Positions 17,862-27,156 of a stretch of 64,000 bases of DNA are shown here, in pieces; position 1 is the first letter of the stretch, and every line of letters starts with the position of its first letter. Made by a program: the position numbers and the translations under genes. This DNA comes from Streptomyces lydicus. GTDB lineage: Bacteria > Actinomycetota > Actinomycetes > Streptomycetales > Streptomycetaceae. Location: positions 3,968,001 to 4,032,000 of the forward strand of contig NZ_CP017157.1 of the NCBI RefSeq assembly GCF_001729485.1. The letters are read 5' to 3'. The notes under the pieces are model-generated. The model ran no database searches. It was not told the DNA's origin and was given only the letters and a program-made list of their open reading frames with translations.

Positions 17862-17928
17862 GTTCGTCCTCGACGGCCGCGAAGCCCCGACGCGACAAGC
17901 CCTGCCAGGACGCGACCGCGGTTCTCCT

Positions 17929-18059
17929 CAGGGCCGGCGCCCACCCGGACGCACTGGACGGAGCCGCCGCCATGACCGCGCTCGGCCGGATCGGTCGGCC
18001 CGAGGACGTGGCTGACCTCGTGGCCCTGCTCGTTCGCGCGGACAACCGTTGGGTAGTAG
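17929..18059 (+). pseudogene. C-terminal relic of a short-chain dehydrogenase
   Basis: One frame reads GAHPDALDGAAAMTALGR followed by IGRPEDVADLVALLVRADNRWVV. This is the typical C-terminal segment of classical SDRs (PLGRIGRPEDVAD..AFL.SD..RWVTG). The nucleotide-binding and catalytic parts are absent and no start is visible. It is a gene fragment in the 540-base gap between the GNAT gene and the solute-binding protein gene. The rest of that gap (18060-18402) holds only the presumed promoter of the latter. Confidence 0.6.
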
Positions 18060-18402
18060 CTGCCGACCGCCCGCGTAGTCCTCACGATCGATCACCCGCC
18101 GCAGCTTCCGGCAATCCCCTTGTGCCGTGCCGTGGCGTGCTGCCATGCCCCCACCCTCACGCAAAGTGGTGTGCTGTGTGCGCAGCGCGATCAGTGTGGG
18201 CGAGGCGCCGCGACAATGTCCCTTGCGCGCCAAATATGCGCAGGAACGGTGGCCAAGAGTTTCGAAGATGTTACGGACCGGACATCCGCAGCGTGCCTAC
18301 TATGGCCAACTTGTGCAGACGCTTTGTTCACACAAGTTCTCACCCCCCACGTGAATCCCCGTGCGTCCACTGTGCCGCCCTGTGTACCCCTCTGGAGAGA
18401 CC

Positions 18403-19554
18403 GTGACCGAGATCCTGCCGCGATCCGCCGTGCTTACCGGCGGCCTCGTCGCCGCCACACTTGTCCTCAGCGCCTGTGGCGCGGGCAGCGACGGGGCGAC
18501 CAACGCCGACGGAGAGAGCGCGGCCACCGCCGTGACGGCCAAGGACTTCGGGGGCATGGACGCGCTCGTCAAGGCAGCCCAAAAGGAAGGCACGCTGCAC
18601 GCCATCGCGCTCCCTCGCGACTGGGCCAATTACGGTGCGCTGCTCGACGGCTTCGAGAAGAAGTACGGCATCAAGGTCGAGGTGGAGAACCCGGACGGCG
18701 CCAGCCAGGACGAGATCAACGCCGTCACCTCCCGCAAGGGCCAGGACCGGGCGCCCGACGTCCTCGACCTCGGTAGCTCCTTCGCGTACAGCGCCGCCCA
18801 GAAGGATCTGCTCGCGCGGTACAGGGTCGCCGATTACGTTGACATCCCCGACGGCCAGAAGGACTCGCTGAGCCGCTGGTACAACGGCTACGGCGGCTAT
18901 ATATCCATCGGCTGCGACGCCAATCGCGTGAGGACTTGCCCGACCAGCTTCAAGGACCTGCTCAAGCCGGAGTACAAGGGCCAGGTCGCACTCAACGGCG
19001 ACCCCACCAAGTCGGGTTCGGCCTTCGGCACGGTATTCGCGGCCGCCCTCGCCAACGGCGGCTCCTTCGACTACGTCCAGCCCGGCCTCGATTTCTTCGC
19101 CAAGCTCAAAAAGAACGGCAACTACACGCCCGTCCAGTCCACCTCGGCCACCATCAAGAAGGGCCAGACGCCGATCGTCCTCGACTGGGACTACCTCAAC
19201 GCCAAGTACGCCGACGAGTTCAAGAGCAAGGGACTCGACTGGCAGGTCGCGGTCCCGGAGGACGGCAAGTTCTCGCAGTACTACTCGCAGGCCATCAACA
19301 AGGACGCCCCGCACCCGGCGGCCGCCCGGTTGTGGCAGGAGTACCTCTACAGCGCCGAGGGCCAGAACCTCTGGCTCAAGGGCTACGCCCGCCCCGCCCT
19401 GATGACCTCCATGGAGAAGAAGGGCACGCTGGACAAGACCGCGGCCGCCAAGCTGCCGAAGGTCTCCGGCACGCCGACAACCCCGACCGAGTCGCAGATG
19501 GACTATGCCAAGGAGGACATTGCGCAGGGCTGGGGCAAGGCCGTCTCCAGATAA
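18403..19554 (+). CDS. Extracellular solute-binding lipoprotein (polyamine/iron type), orphan
   Basis: The 383-residue protein starts at GTG 18403, with GGAGAG just upstream. The lipobox is LSAC (Cys25). The mature part follows the ABC-transporter periplasmic-binding fold used for spermidine/putrescine, thiamine or ferric iron (KEGTLHAIALPRDWANYG, YGIKVEVENPDGASQDEINA, IKKGQTPIVLDWDYLNA, AARLWQEYLYSAEGQNLW). No permease or ATPase gene lies on either side, so it is an orphan binding protein that must share a transporter encoded elsewhere. A perfect 13-bp terminator hairpin follows the stop. Confidence 0.9.
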   Translation: MTEILPRSAVLTGGLVAATLVLSACGAGSDGATNADGESAATAVTAKDFGGMDALVKAAQKEGTLHAIALPRDWANYGALLDGFEKKYGIKVEVENPDGASQDEINAVTSRKGQDRAPDVLDLGSSFAYSAAQKDLLARYRVADYVDIPDGQKDSLSRWYNGYGGYISIGCDANRVRTCPTSFKDLLKPEYKGQVALNGDPTKSGSAFGTVFAAALANGGSFDYVQPGLDFFAKLKKNGNYTPVQSTSATIKKGQTPIVLDWDYLNAKYADEFKSKGLDWQVAVPEDGKFSQYYSQAINKDAPHPAAARLWQEYLYSAEGQNLWLKGYARPALMTSMEKKGTLDKTAAAKLPKVSGTPTTPTESQMDYAKEDIAQGWGKAVSR

Positions 19555-19577
19555 CGGCGACTCTCACCACGGCCGCC

Positions 19578-19614
19578 GCGGTGCCCGCCGTTTCCTCGGA
19601 GCGGCGGGCACCGC
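19578..19614 (+). terminator. Strong intrinsic hairpin after the solute-binding protein gene
   Basis: GCGGTGCCCGCCG and CGGCGGGCACCGC are perfect 13-base arms around an 11-base loop, beginning 23 bases after the stop codon. This is a convincing Streptomyces-style terminator. Confidence 0.85.
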
Positions 19615-19673
19615 GCGGTCAGCCGGTGCCCGCGTTCATGTGTGCGCTTCCAAGTCAAATGGGAGAGTCGTTG

Positions 19674-20164
19674 ATGGCCGATGGAGTAGTTCTCGACGGA
19701 GCGCTGACCCGTCTCATTCCGACGACCGAAGAAGATTTGGACCTGCTGGCCCAATGGTTCGCTTCCCCGGACTTCGTCGAGCATTGGGTGGCGTACCGAT
19801 ATCGCGTGACGAGGTGGCCGAGAAGTACGTCGGACGGCGCCGGCCGCGTGTGGAGTCTTTCCTTGTGCTGGCACAGGGCACACCGGTGGGCTACGCGCAG
19901 TACTGGCACGCCGGCGTGGCTGAAGGTGGCCTCGACATGGTGTTGGCACCGGAGGCGCGGGGCCGGGCCCTGGGGCCGGATGCCGCTCGCGCGCTCCTTG
20001 CGCATTTGGGCGGGAATCTCGGATGGCGGCGCGTGACAGTCGATCCCGTGAGAGGGAACGTGCGGGCAGTGCGCGCCTGGGAGAAGGCCGGCTTCCGGCA
20101 GGTGCCGAGCGAGGCAGAAGACCTCCTCATGGAGTTCACCTTTCCCGAGGGCCGCCAGGGCTGA
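19674..20164 (+). pseudogene. GNAT acetyltransferase, AAC(6')-like, with one frameshift
   Basis: The start MADGVVLDGALTRLIPTTEEDLDLLAQWFASPDFVEHW follows a GGGAGAG ribosome site at 19661. Near 19786 the homology moves to another frame (GGVPISRDEVAEKYVGRR, then LDMVLAPEARGRALGPDAARALLAHL, VRGNVRAVRAWEKAGFRQV) and runs intact to the stop. Together these give a full-length acetyltransferase of the aminoglycoside 6'-N-acetyltransferase/GNAT type. The single indel could be a real recent mutation or a sequencing error. Confidence 0.8.
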
Positions 20165-20192
20165 CCGCCGTGCGTCATGGCCGACCGGTTCC

Positions 20193-20215
20193 GGGCAGCG
20201 TCAGACCGGCTGCCC
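20193..20215. terminator. Hairpin GGGCAGC-N9-GCTGCCC between convergent genes
   Basis: Seven-base perfect arms lie between the stop of the rightward acetyltransferase pseudogene and the stop of the leftward kinase gene. It could serve both transcripts. Confidence 0.45.
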
Positions 20216-20273
20216 AGCGGCGTTTCCCGCGGTACGCCCTGGCGATGTGGCAGCCGCCGTCCAGCCACCCGGG

Positions 20274-22580
20274 TCAGCCCGACTTCGGCGGCTTCTGCGC
20301 GTCGAAGGCGAAGAGAGTGTTCTTGGCCGCGGCCACGATCACCGCACGCCCCGCGAGAGTCACACGCGGGCTTGGGCCCCCGGCGCCCGCCAATCCGTCA
20401 GCCTGCGGATCTGTGGTCCACAGGGGTTTGCCATCCTGCGGCGACAGCGCGACCACCCGTCCGCTGGCCGAGCTGAAGTACAGTGCGTCGGCTCCTGCGA
20501 CAGGACCCGACGCGCCCTCCACGCCGGTCTGCTGCGACCACTTCTGCCGGCCGGTCGCGGGGTCGAGTGCCGTGACGAGACCGGTCTGCCCGCTCACGTA
20601 GACGGTGCTGCCCGCCATGCCGGGCGCCCCCGTGTACGTCTTGGCCAGACGGGAGTACGTGACCTTCTGCGAGGCCAGGTCGACCCGTGCCACCCCGTTG
20701 TAGCGGTCCAGCTCCGTTCCCCCCAGGTGTACGTGCAGGAGTACGAGCCTGCCGTTGGCGACGCCCATCGGCACGGCGGGGCCGTTGACCGCGATGGGCC
20801 TGCCCAGTGCCCCCGAGGCGCGGTCTACCGGGTACAGGGCGGGGTGGCGCACCGCCATCGCGTTCACCTCCGCATCCGTCGCGCACATCGCGACGAGCTG
20901 TGGGCCCACCGGGACGGGAGCGCACTGCTTACCCGCGGGGAACGACGACCTCCATGTGACCCGACCGCTGTGCGCGTTGCGGGCCTCGAAGCGGGAGTTG
21001 GAAGCGTCGACCGTCACGACGTCGGAGCCGACCACGATGGCGTCCTGAGTCCGACCCGTGACGGCCGTCGACTGGGCGCCGGACGGCGCGGACCACAGCT
21101 CCCGGCCGTTGTTCGCGTCGACGGCCACCACCTCGCTGCGAGGGTCCTGCGGGGCGTCCTGGGCGGCGAAGCGGTAACCGACCACCGTGTCGTTGGTGGC
21201 GCCCACCAGGTACATGCCATTGGCGGGGACGCCGGGGCTCTTCGCCGTCCACACCCGCGAGCCGTCCCCGGCCCTGATACGGGCCGCGACAACACCGCCG
21301 CCCCCGCAGAACAGCGCGTCGCCGTGCGCGACGCAACGCAGCTCGTCGGGTATGTCCTTGCGACCGCCCGGCACGGTCCGGTGCCACGGCTGGAAGCCGT
21401 CCGGAAGTGCGGCAACCGGGGCCGCATGGCTGTTGCCCTTGTCGCCGCCGCTGGTCCCCCCAAAGCCGCCCGCCGTCAGCGCTGCGACTCCTCCACCGAT
21501 CGCTGCCACCGTGACCGCGACCGCAGCCGCGATCACGGGACGCCGTCGGCCACGCGGTCGGCGGCTGATGGAGGTGTCGACGCTTCTCGTACCGGGATCG
21601 GTCGGGGTGGTGGTCGGGGCAGTCGGCGCCGGGGTGGCTGTCGGGGGAGTCGGCGTCGGAGGGGTCGGCGTCGGGGTGGTCGGCGCAGGGGTGGCCGGCG
21701 CAGCGGAGTGGTGCTGGGTGATCATGTCGCGGGTGCGGGCCGCGCCAACTCCCCTCGCGTCGCTCTGATCGAGGTCGGCCGGCAGGTCCCGTAGCCGCAC
21801 GAGGAGTTCGTCCGCCGAGGGGCGCCCATCGGGCTCCTTGGCCAGGCACGACTCGACGACCGTGCGCAGGGCCGCCGGCACGTCCTCCAGCGACGGCACC
21901 CCGTGCACCACCTGATACGCAACTATGTAGGGGCTCTCCGCGTCGAAGGGCCCGTGGCCCATCGCCGCGTACGCCAGCAGCGTTCCCAGCGAGAAGACAT
22001 CGGACCGCGGTCCCACCTCACGCGGCGCCAGCAACTGCTCCGGAGACATGAAGGGCGGCGTACCGATGACCCGCCCCGTCACCGTCAGCGTCTGCTGGTC
22101 CACGGCGCGCGAAATGCCGAAGTCGATGACGCGCGGGCCCTCGGGGGAGAGCACGACGTTCGAGGGCTTCAGGTCACGGTGGATGACCCCCACCCGGTGG
22201 ATGTCCCGCAGAGCCTCCGCCAGCCCGATGGCGAGCCTCCGCAGCTCCGCTCCGCTCAGCGGGCCCTTCGTGGCGATGCGCCGGGAGAGCGTGTGCCCCT
22301 GGATATAGGTCGTCGCCATCCACGGCTGCTCGGCCTCAGGGGCAGCGTCGACCACGGCGGCGGTGAACGCGCCGCTCACCCGCCTCGCCGCCGCCACTTC
22401 CTGTCGGAAGCGGGTGCGGAACTCGTCGTTCGCTGCGAACTGCGGGTGGATCAGTTTGATCGCGACAGGTCGCCCTGAACTCGTACGGGCCAGAAAGACC
22501 GTGCCCATGCCACCCGAGCCGAGCCGGGCCTCAAGTGGATAACCACCGATCTCGGCTGGATCACCTTCGCGCAGCGACAC
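20274..22580 (-). CDS. Serine/threonine protein kinase with extracellular PQQ-like beta-propeller
   Basis: The 768-residue protein has an N-terminal Hanks-type kinase (glycine loop LGSGGMG at 20-26, VAIK with Lys42, HRDLKPSN at 134-141, DFG at 153-155, SPE at 179-181). A Pro/Thr repeat linker (about 292-330) leads to a single membrane segment at about 349-371. The outside part (about 380-768) contains PQQ/YWTD-like propeller repeats (DGSRVWTAKSPG, NNGRELWSAPSG, ATGRQKWSQQTG, QDGKPLWTTDPQ). It should sense an extracellular ligand and phosphorylate cytoplasmic proteins. The start is GTG at 22580, matching the family N terminus SLREGDP. Substrates are unknown. Confidence 0.93.
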   Translation of the reverse strand: MSLREGDPAEIGGYPLEARLGSGGMGTVFLARTSSGRPVAIKLIHPQFAANDEFRTRFRQEVAAARRVSGAFTAAVVDAAPEAEQPWMATTYIQGHTLSRRIATKGPLSGAELRRLAIGLAEALRDIHRVGVIHRDLKPSNVVLSPEGPRVIDFGISRAVDQQTLTVTGRVIGTPPFMSPEQLLAPREVGPRSDVFSLGTLLAYAAMGHGPFDAESPYIVAYQVVHGVPSLEDVPAALRTVVESCLAKEPDGRPSADELLVRLRDLPADLDQSDARGVGAARTRDMITQHHSAAPATPAPTTPTPTPPTPTPPTATPAPTAPTTTPTDPGTRSVDTSISRRPRGRRRPVIAAAVAVTVAAIGGGVAALTAGGFGGTSGGDKGNSHAAPVAALPDGFQPWHRTVPGGRKDIPDELRCVAHGDALFCGGGGVVAARIRAGDGSRVWTAKSPGVPANGMYLVGATNDTVVGYRFAAQDAPQDPRSEVVAVDANNGRELWSAPSGAQSTAVTGRTQDAIVVGSDVVTVDASNSRFEARNAHSGRVTWRSSFPAGKQCAPVPVGPQLVAMCATDAEVNAMAVRHPALYPVDRASGALGRPIAVNGPAVPMGVANGRLVLLHVHLGGTELDRYNGVARVDLASQKVTYSRLAKTYTGAPGMAGSTVYVSGQTGLVTALDPATGRQKWSQQTGVEGASGPVAGADALYFSSASGRVVALSPQDGKPLWTTDPQADGLAGAGGPSPRVTLAGRAVIVAAAKNTLFAFDAQKPPKSG

Positions 22581-23178
22581 TCTTCCCCGACCTCTCGTCC
22601 CCCGTGTACCCCTGCCACCACGGGCCTTCGTACCAGTCCCGCATACAAACTAGCTGCTCCAGCGCCGGTGCCTGACATCCCTCCCGCTCCGTCAAGTCGT
22701 GCGGCACCTCCTCGAAGTCCTGCACGGCCCGAAGCTCATCCGGTGCTTGACCACTATGTGCCACTCACCCCTGTCCAACCAGGCGCCGTGAGTGTCCCGT
22801 TCAGGGTGGATGACCAGCTGTGCCAGGTCAGGCAGCAACCCAGTCCGGGGGAGTCGGTGCCGTTGGTGAGGGCTGTGCGACGGCCTGCCGGCCGGCGAGG
22901 TAGCTGTCCGGCGGGAGAGCCGGGCGCGTGCGCGGGCTGGATCTCGCGGCGGCACCGATGCTCGGGCGCCATCCGATGCCCGGAGCGGCTCTCCCGCCGT
23001 AGCGCGACAGCGGCTGGCCCAGTTCGCCGCGTACACGCCTCGCTTGAGGAAGATGATGCGGCATTCAGTAGACGGGACACGCACATCGGCCGGCCGTTGC
23101 GCCGAACCGACGGGTGGACGGCGGATCAGTTGTGTGGACGGTTTTGCCCATTACAGCTGTGCAGCTAAGGTGCCTCAA
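22581..23178. other. Intergenic region between divergent kinase and acyltransferase genes
   Basis: I see no gene in these 598 bases on either strand; the open frames present lack codon bias and ribosome sites. The region should carry both promoters. A less GC-rich stretch near 23125-23170 (TTGTGTGGACGG, then CATTACAGC) is a plausible promoter area for the acyltransferase. Confidence 0.5.
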
Positions 23179-24390
23179 ATGTTCCGCGCGGCCATACCCC
23201 TCGAACGTCCTGTGGACCCGGCGCCCGTGGGGCGGCAGGATCCCGCCCCACGCCTCGATCCCAAGTCCGGCGGCAGAGATCCGTTCTTCGACAACGCGAA
23301 GTACCTGGCGGTCGTCCTCGTCGCCATGGGGCATACGTGGGAGCCGCTCACCCACGGTGGCCGGGTGGCGATGGCGCTGTACATGACCGTCTACACCTTC
23401 CACATACCGGCGTTCGTCCTCATCTCCGGCTACTTCTCCCGCGGATTCGACCTCAGCCCGGCCAAGCTCAAGCGGCTCATCACCAGTGTCGCCGTTCCGT
23501 ACGTGGTGTTCGAGGTTCTCTTCGCCTACTTCCAGCGCTGGGTGCACGACACCCCGAACGAGCCGATCAGCCTCACCAGCCCGTACTACCTGGACTGGTT
23601 CCTGGCGGCTCTCTTCATCTGGCGGTTGACGACCCCTCTCTGGAAGCTCGTGCGTTGGCCAGTACCGCTGGCGCTGGTGATCGCCGTGCTCGCGGCGGCC
23701 TCACCTGACGTCGGCAACGACTTCGCCATGCGGCGGGTACTGCAGTTCCTGCCGTTCTTCGTCCTGGGACTTCACCTGAAGCCGGCCCACTTCGACCTGC
23801 TGCGGCAGCGCGCGATCCGCGTCGCGGCGGCGCCGGTGATGCTGGCCGCCGTCGTCTTCGCGTACTGGGCGGCGCCGCGCATGAACTCCGCATGGTTCCG
23901 GCAGAACAACGCCGTACAGGACCTGGGCATGCCGGCGTGGGTCTCCCCGGTCATGGAACTCGCGCTGTTCGGCTGCGCCGTGGTGCTCACCGTGTGCTTC
24001 CTGGCCCTGGTGCCACCGCGGCAGACGTGGTTCACGAAGCTGGGCGCGGGCACGCTGTACGGCTATCTGCTGCACGGTTTCGCGATCAAGATGGCACGCT
24101 GGTCCGGTTGGTATGACACTCTCCCCTGGGTGCGCACGCCGGTCGGCGAGGTCCTGGTGACGTTGCTGGCCGTCACGCTGATCACGTTGCTGTGCACGCG
24201 GCCGGTACGGCAGGGGTTCCGATACGTGATGGAGCCGAAGATGTCCTGGGCGTTCCAGGGCGACGCGGCCGCGTCGGCGCGGAGGCGGGCGGGCACCGAT
24301 GACGCCGTTTCCGCACGCTCCCCAAGCGGTCGGACACGTAAGCCCGACGTCGAACTCGCGGACCAACAGGCTGGACAGCCCGTCCGGTGA
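23179..24390 (+). CDS. Acyltransferase-3 family membrane protein
   Basis: The 403-residue protein has about ten membrane segments and the acyltransferase-3 signature. The N-terminal DPFFDNAKYLAVVLVAMGHTWEPL includes the conserved histidine, followed by YMTVYTFHIPAFVLISGYFS and, near the end, GAGTLYGYLLHGF. Such proteins transfer acetyl or succinyl groups to exported sugars or other surface molecules. The ATG at 23179 has a short AAGG site upstream. The last 30 residues (after the FQGDAAA stretch) are hydrophilic and may be an altered tail, since a coding-biased fragment overlaps in another frame. Confidence 0.88.
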   Translation: MFRAAIPLERPVDPAPVGRQDPAPRLDPKSGGRDPFFDNAKYLAVVLVAMGHTWEPLTHGGRVAMALYMTVYTFHIPAFVLISGYFSRGFDLSPAKLKRLITSVAVPYVVFEVLFAYFQRWVHDTPNEPISLTSPYYLDWFLAALFIWRLTTPLWKLVRWPVPLALVIAVLAAASPDVGNDFAMRRVLQFLPFFVLGLHLKPAHFDLLRQRAIRVAAAPVMLAAVVFAYWAAPRMNSAWFRQNNAVQDLGMPAWVSPVMELALFGCAVVLTVCFLALVPPRQTWFTKLGAGTLYGYLLHGFAIKMARWSGWYDTLPWVRTPVGEVLVTLLAVTLITLLCTRPVRQGFRYVMEPKMSWAFQGDAAASARRRAGTDDAVSARSPSGRTRKPDVELADQQAGQPVR

Positions 24391-24538
24391 TCCGACCTCG
24401 GCGTACCTGGCGCACCTGGCCCACCGGGTGGGCACCAAGCTGCGCCGGGGCCTGAGCGTCGACCGGACGGAGCGGGACGCGCTACGGCAGGCGGTCGCCG
24501 AGCGCCCGGACGTGCCGGTCGACCACGACGCCGTGTAA
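24391..24538 (+). pseudogene. Coding-biased fragment after the acyltransferase gene
   Basis: In a frame different from the acyltransferase, the segment reads TSAYLAHLAHRVGTKLRR followed by GLSVDRTERDALRQAVAERP and stops at 24538. Nearly every third base is G or C, as in real Streptomyces genes, but no start or ribosome site is visible in the segment itself. The frame can be extended back to an ATG at 24299 inside the acyltransferase. I do not recognise the family. It looks like the 3' end of a lost gene, or a small overlapping gene. Confidence 0.35.
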
Positions 24539-25242
24539 CAGGCGGCCAACGTCATGAACCACGCCAGCCCGCCGGGGGAGTGGAGGCACCGCCCTTGCTC
24601 CGGCGGGACCGGCCTGCGGCCGCCTCCTGTGCCGGCCACAGGCCGGTTCGACAGTCACCCATCGCGTGCGTGGCGCTGAACCTCTCGAACATCTCGGGTT
24701 CGTCGGAATTCCAGCCTGAGCCCGACAACTGACGACGTCGTGGACAGCCGATGGAGCGCACACGACAAGCGCCGCACGACTTTGCCCACCGTGCCACTGG
24801 CACGCCCGGTTCCGAGTTCCTTCGCCGCAGCCCTGTGCCCGTAAATGTAGGAGGCACGCTTCGTACTCCGCTGTCAGACGAAGTACGCCCAAGGCAGTCC
24901 CGCGGTGGCCGCGCTCGTGCGACTGAGGCGGTGCTCAAGGTGGGGTCGGCGCCTGGATGGACATGCCGGTACCGGATGGGACGTGTGGTGGGGCCACGCC
25001 TGCTTCATCGCCCGTGTGTGGGGACGCAAGGGCCAGCCGCTCCGCCGTACCGGTTCCGTCACCCGCGATTGCGGGAGCAGAGAGCGCGGCACAGCATGAG
25101 CTCAGCGGACGTGCGACCTGCGGACATGCCTGTACGCAGGCATGGCGCGCTGTCGCGATCCCTGCCGCGGCGCCCGATTCGACCGGTCCGACGCGTCACT
25201 GCATGTCACTGAAGACGCCCGATCGAAGCGGAAAGGGAGCCC
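24539..25242. other. Gene-free stretch before the Tat-exported hydrolase gene
   Basis: About 700 bases with no frame showing both codon bias and a ribosome site. It presumably holds the promoter of the downstream hydrolase; no clear repeat or hairpin stands out. Confidence 0.45.
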
Positions 25243-26379
25243 ATGTCCCAGGCATCAGGGAACGGCGACTTGGAAGATCAGACCAGCGCCGGATTGCGCC
25301 GTCGCCACGTGCTCCGCACGGCCGGTGCGGGCGCACTGGGACTCGGCCTGGGAAGCATCGCGCTGACCGCCGTCACGATGCCCCATGACGTGGCCCCGCA
25401 ACCCCAGGCCACACCCATGCCGACGCCCGAAGTCCTCGGCTCCGTCGGGCAGGCGCCGCACCTGCCGCCCGGGTTCACCAAGACGTTCACCAGCCGCTTC
25501 GTCCAAGCCAATGGAATCCGCCAGCACGTGGTCGTCGGAGGAGAGGGGCCGCCGCTGCTGCTGATACACGGCTGGCCCGAGACTTGGTACGCCTGGCGCC
25601 TGGTGATGCCGGCACTGGCCAGACACTTCACGGTCATCGCCGTCGATCAACGCGGCATCGGACTGACCGCCAAACCCAAGAGCGGGTACGACACCCGCAC
25701 CCTGGCAGACGACATGGTCACTCTGATGGCCGCACTCGGGTACCAGCGGTTCGCCGCGGTCGGCCATGACACCGGAATGCCCATCGCCTACGCGCTGGCC
25801 GCAGACCACCCGGAGCGCGTCGCCCGTCTGGCCGTCGCCGAAGCGTTCCTCCCAGCCGTGACCCCGTCGCCACCCCTTGTCGGCACCGCGCAGGTCAACA
25901 AGCGGCTGTGGCACATCCCCTTCAACCGACTCACCGACGTGAACGAACAACTCGTCCGGGGACGCGAAGGCATCTACTTCGGCTGGCAGTTCGCCACCAA
26001 GGCCGTACGAAAACTCCCCGACTACGCCGTCGACTACTACGTCCGGATCCTCGCCTCCCAGCACGACGCTCTGCGGGGCAGCTTCGGGTGGTACCGCGCA
26101 CTCGACACCACCAGCGCCCAGGACCGGCAACGTAGAGCGCGCCCGCTGACCCTGCCCGTCCTCGCGATCGGCGGTGCGGGGAGCCTCGGCGAGAATGTCG
26201 CCGACACCATGAAACGTGTCGCACACGACGTGCGGAGCGTAGTCATCCCCGGCACCGGCCACTGGGTGGCCGAGGAAGCGCCCCAGGAAGTACTCGCGGC
26301 ACTGACCACGTTTCTGGAGCCGTACCGTGACCAAGGCCGGAGCGCACGACCCCAGCCGGCCGCGACGCTCGGCAAATGA
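25243..26379 (+). CDS. Tat-exported epoxide-hydrolase-like alpha/beta hydrolase
   Basis: The 378-residue protein has a twin-arginine signal (LRRRHVLRTAGAGALGLGLG) at about residues 20-38, so it should be exported folded. The catalytic domain is of the epoxide hydrolase/haloalkane dehalogenase type: oxyanion motif HGWPETWYAWR, nucleophile elbow GHDTG with Asp as nucleophile, and C-terminal GTGHWVAEE with the catalytic histidine. Such enzymes open epoxides or remove halides. AAAGGGAG precedes the ATG at 25243. It stands alone, with a convergent SDR gene downstream. Confidence 0.9.
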   Translation: MSQASGNGDLEDQTSAGLRRRHVLRTAGAGALGLGLGSIALTAVTMPHDVAPQPQATPMPTPEVLGSVGQAPHLPPGFTKTFTSRFVQANGIRQHVVVGGEGPPLLLIHGWPETWYAWRLVMPALARHFTVIAVDQRGIGLTAKPKSGYDTRTLADDMVTLMAALGYQRFAAVGHDTGMPIAYALAADHPERVARLAVAEAFLPAVTPSPPLVGTAQVNKRLWHIPFNRLTDVNEQLVRGREGIYFGWQFATKAVRKLPDYAVDYYVRILASQHDALRGSFGWYRALDTTSAQDRQRRARPLTLPVLAIGGAGSLGENVADTMKRVAHDVRSVVIPGTGHWVAEEAPQEVLAALTTFLEPYRDQGRSARPQPAATLGK

Positions 26380-26397
26380 TGGCCATCGAGGTGGGGC

Positions 26398-27156
26398 TCA
26401 GCCGACGAATTGCTGGCCTCCGTCGATGTCGTAGGTCGCACCCGTGAGGGCGGTGTTGATCATGATGTGCACCGCGAGCGCCGCCACGTCGTCGGGTACG
26501 ACGACACGGCCGATCGGCAGCGCGGCGCGCAGCTCCTCGCGGCGCGCGTCGAGCGCGTCGCCGAGCAGCCGGGCCGACAACGGCGTGTCCACGAAGCCGG
26601 CGGCGATCAGGTTCACCCGGACCGGCGCGAGCTCGAGTGCGAGACTGGCCGTGAACGCGGGCATCGCGGCGGTGACCGCGGGGGCGACACCCAGAGCGGG
26701 CCGGATCCGGCGGGCTCCCGTGCCGCCCAGGAGCAGCAGCGTGCCGCCCGGCCGTACGGCGCCGGCGGAGTGGCGCGCGACCTCGAGTGCGAGCACCATG
26801 TGGTCGCTGATCGCCCGGCGTGCCTGCTCGCCGTCCATGTCCAGAAGGCGGCCGTAGGACGGGCCTCCCGCGGTGACCATCACATGGTCGATCGGCCCTG
26901 GCAGCTGCTGGAAGAACCGCTCCAGCTGCGCCGCGTCGTGGGCGTCGAAGGCCGCGGTGCTGAGCGCGCCGGCTTCCTCGGCCGCGGTGCCCAGCCGTTC
27001 CGGGTCCCGTCCGGTGAGGACCACGGAGGCGCCCTGTTCACGGGCGAGCCGTGCGGTCGCCAGCCCGATGCCCGCGCTCCCGCCGATGACGACGAGGGTC
27101 TGCCCGAGCAGCGGCAGGCCGCCGGCACTGTGCCCGTCAAGCGGTTCAGAAGTCAT
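26398..27156 (-). CDS. SDR-family protein lacking the usual YxxxK pair
   Basis: The 252-residue protein has a clear SDR nucleotide fold (VIGGSAGIGLATARLA, LTGRDPERL, VMVTAGG) and the C-terminal DIDGGQQFVG. The catalytic Tyr-x-x-x-Lys is absent: the matching segment reads APAVTAAMPAFTASLALEL. The Ser of the active site is also replaced in LLLLGGTGARR. It may bind NAD(P)H without classical dehydrogenase chemistry, or use different residues. AGGAGG precedes the ATG. Confidence 0.85.
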   Translation of the reverse strand: MTSEPLDGHSAGGLPLLGQTLVVIGGSAGIGLATARLAREQGASVVLTGRDPERLGTAAEEAGALSTAAFDAHDAAQLERFFQQLPGPIDHVMVTAGGPSYGRLLDMDGEQARRAISDHMVLALEVARHSAGAVRPGGTLLLLGGTGARRIRPALGVAPAVTAAMPAFTASLALELAPVRVNLIAAGFVDTPLSARLLGDALDARREELRAALPIGRVVVPDDVAALAVHIMINTALTGATYDIDGGQQFVG

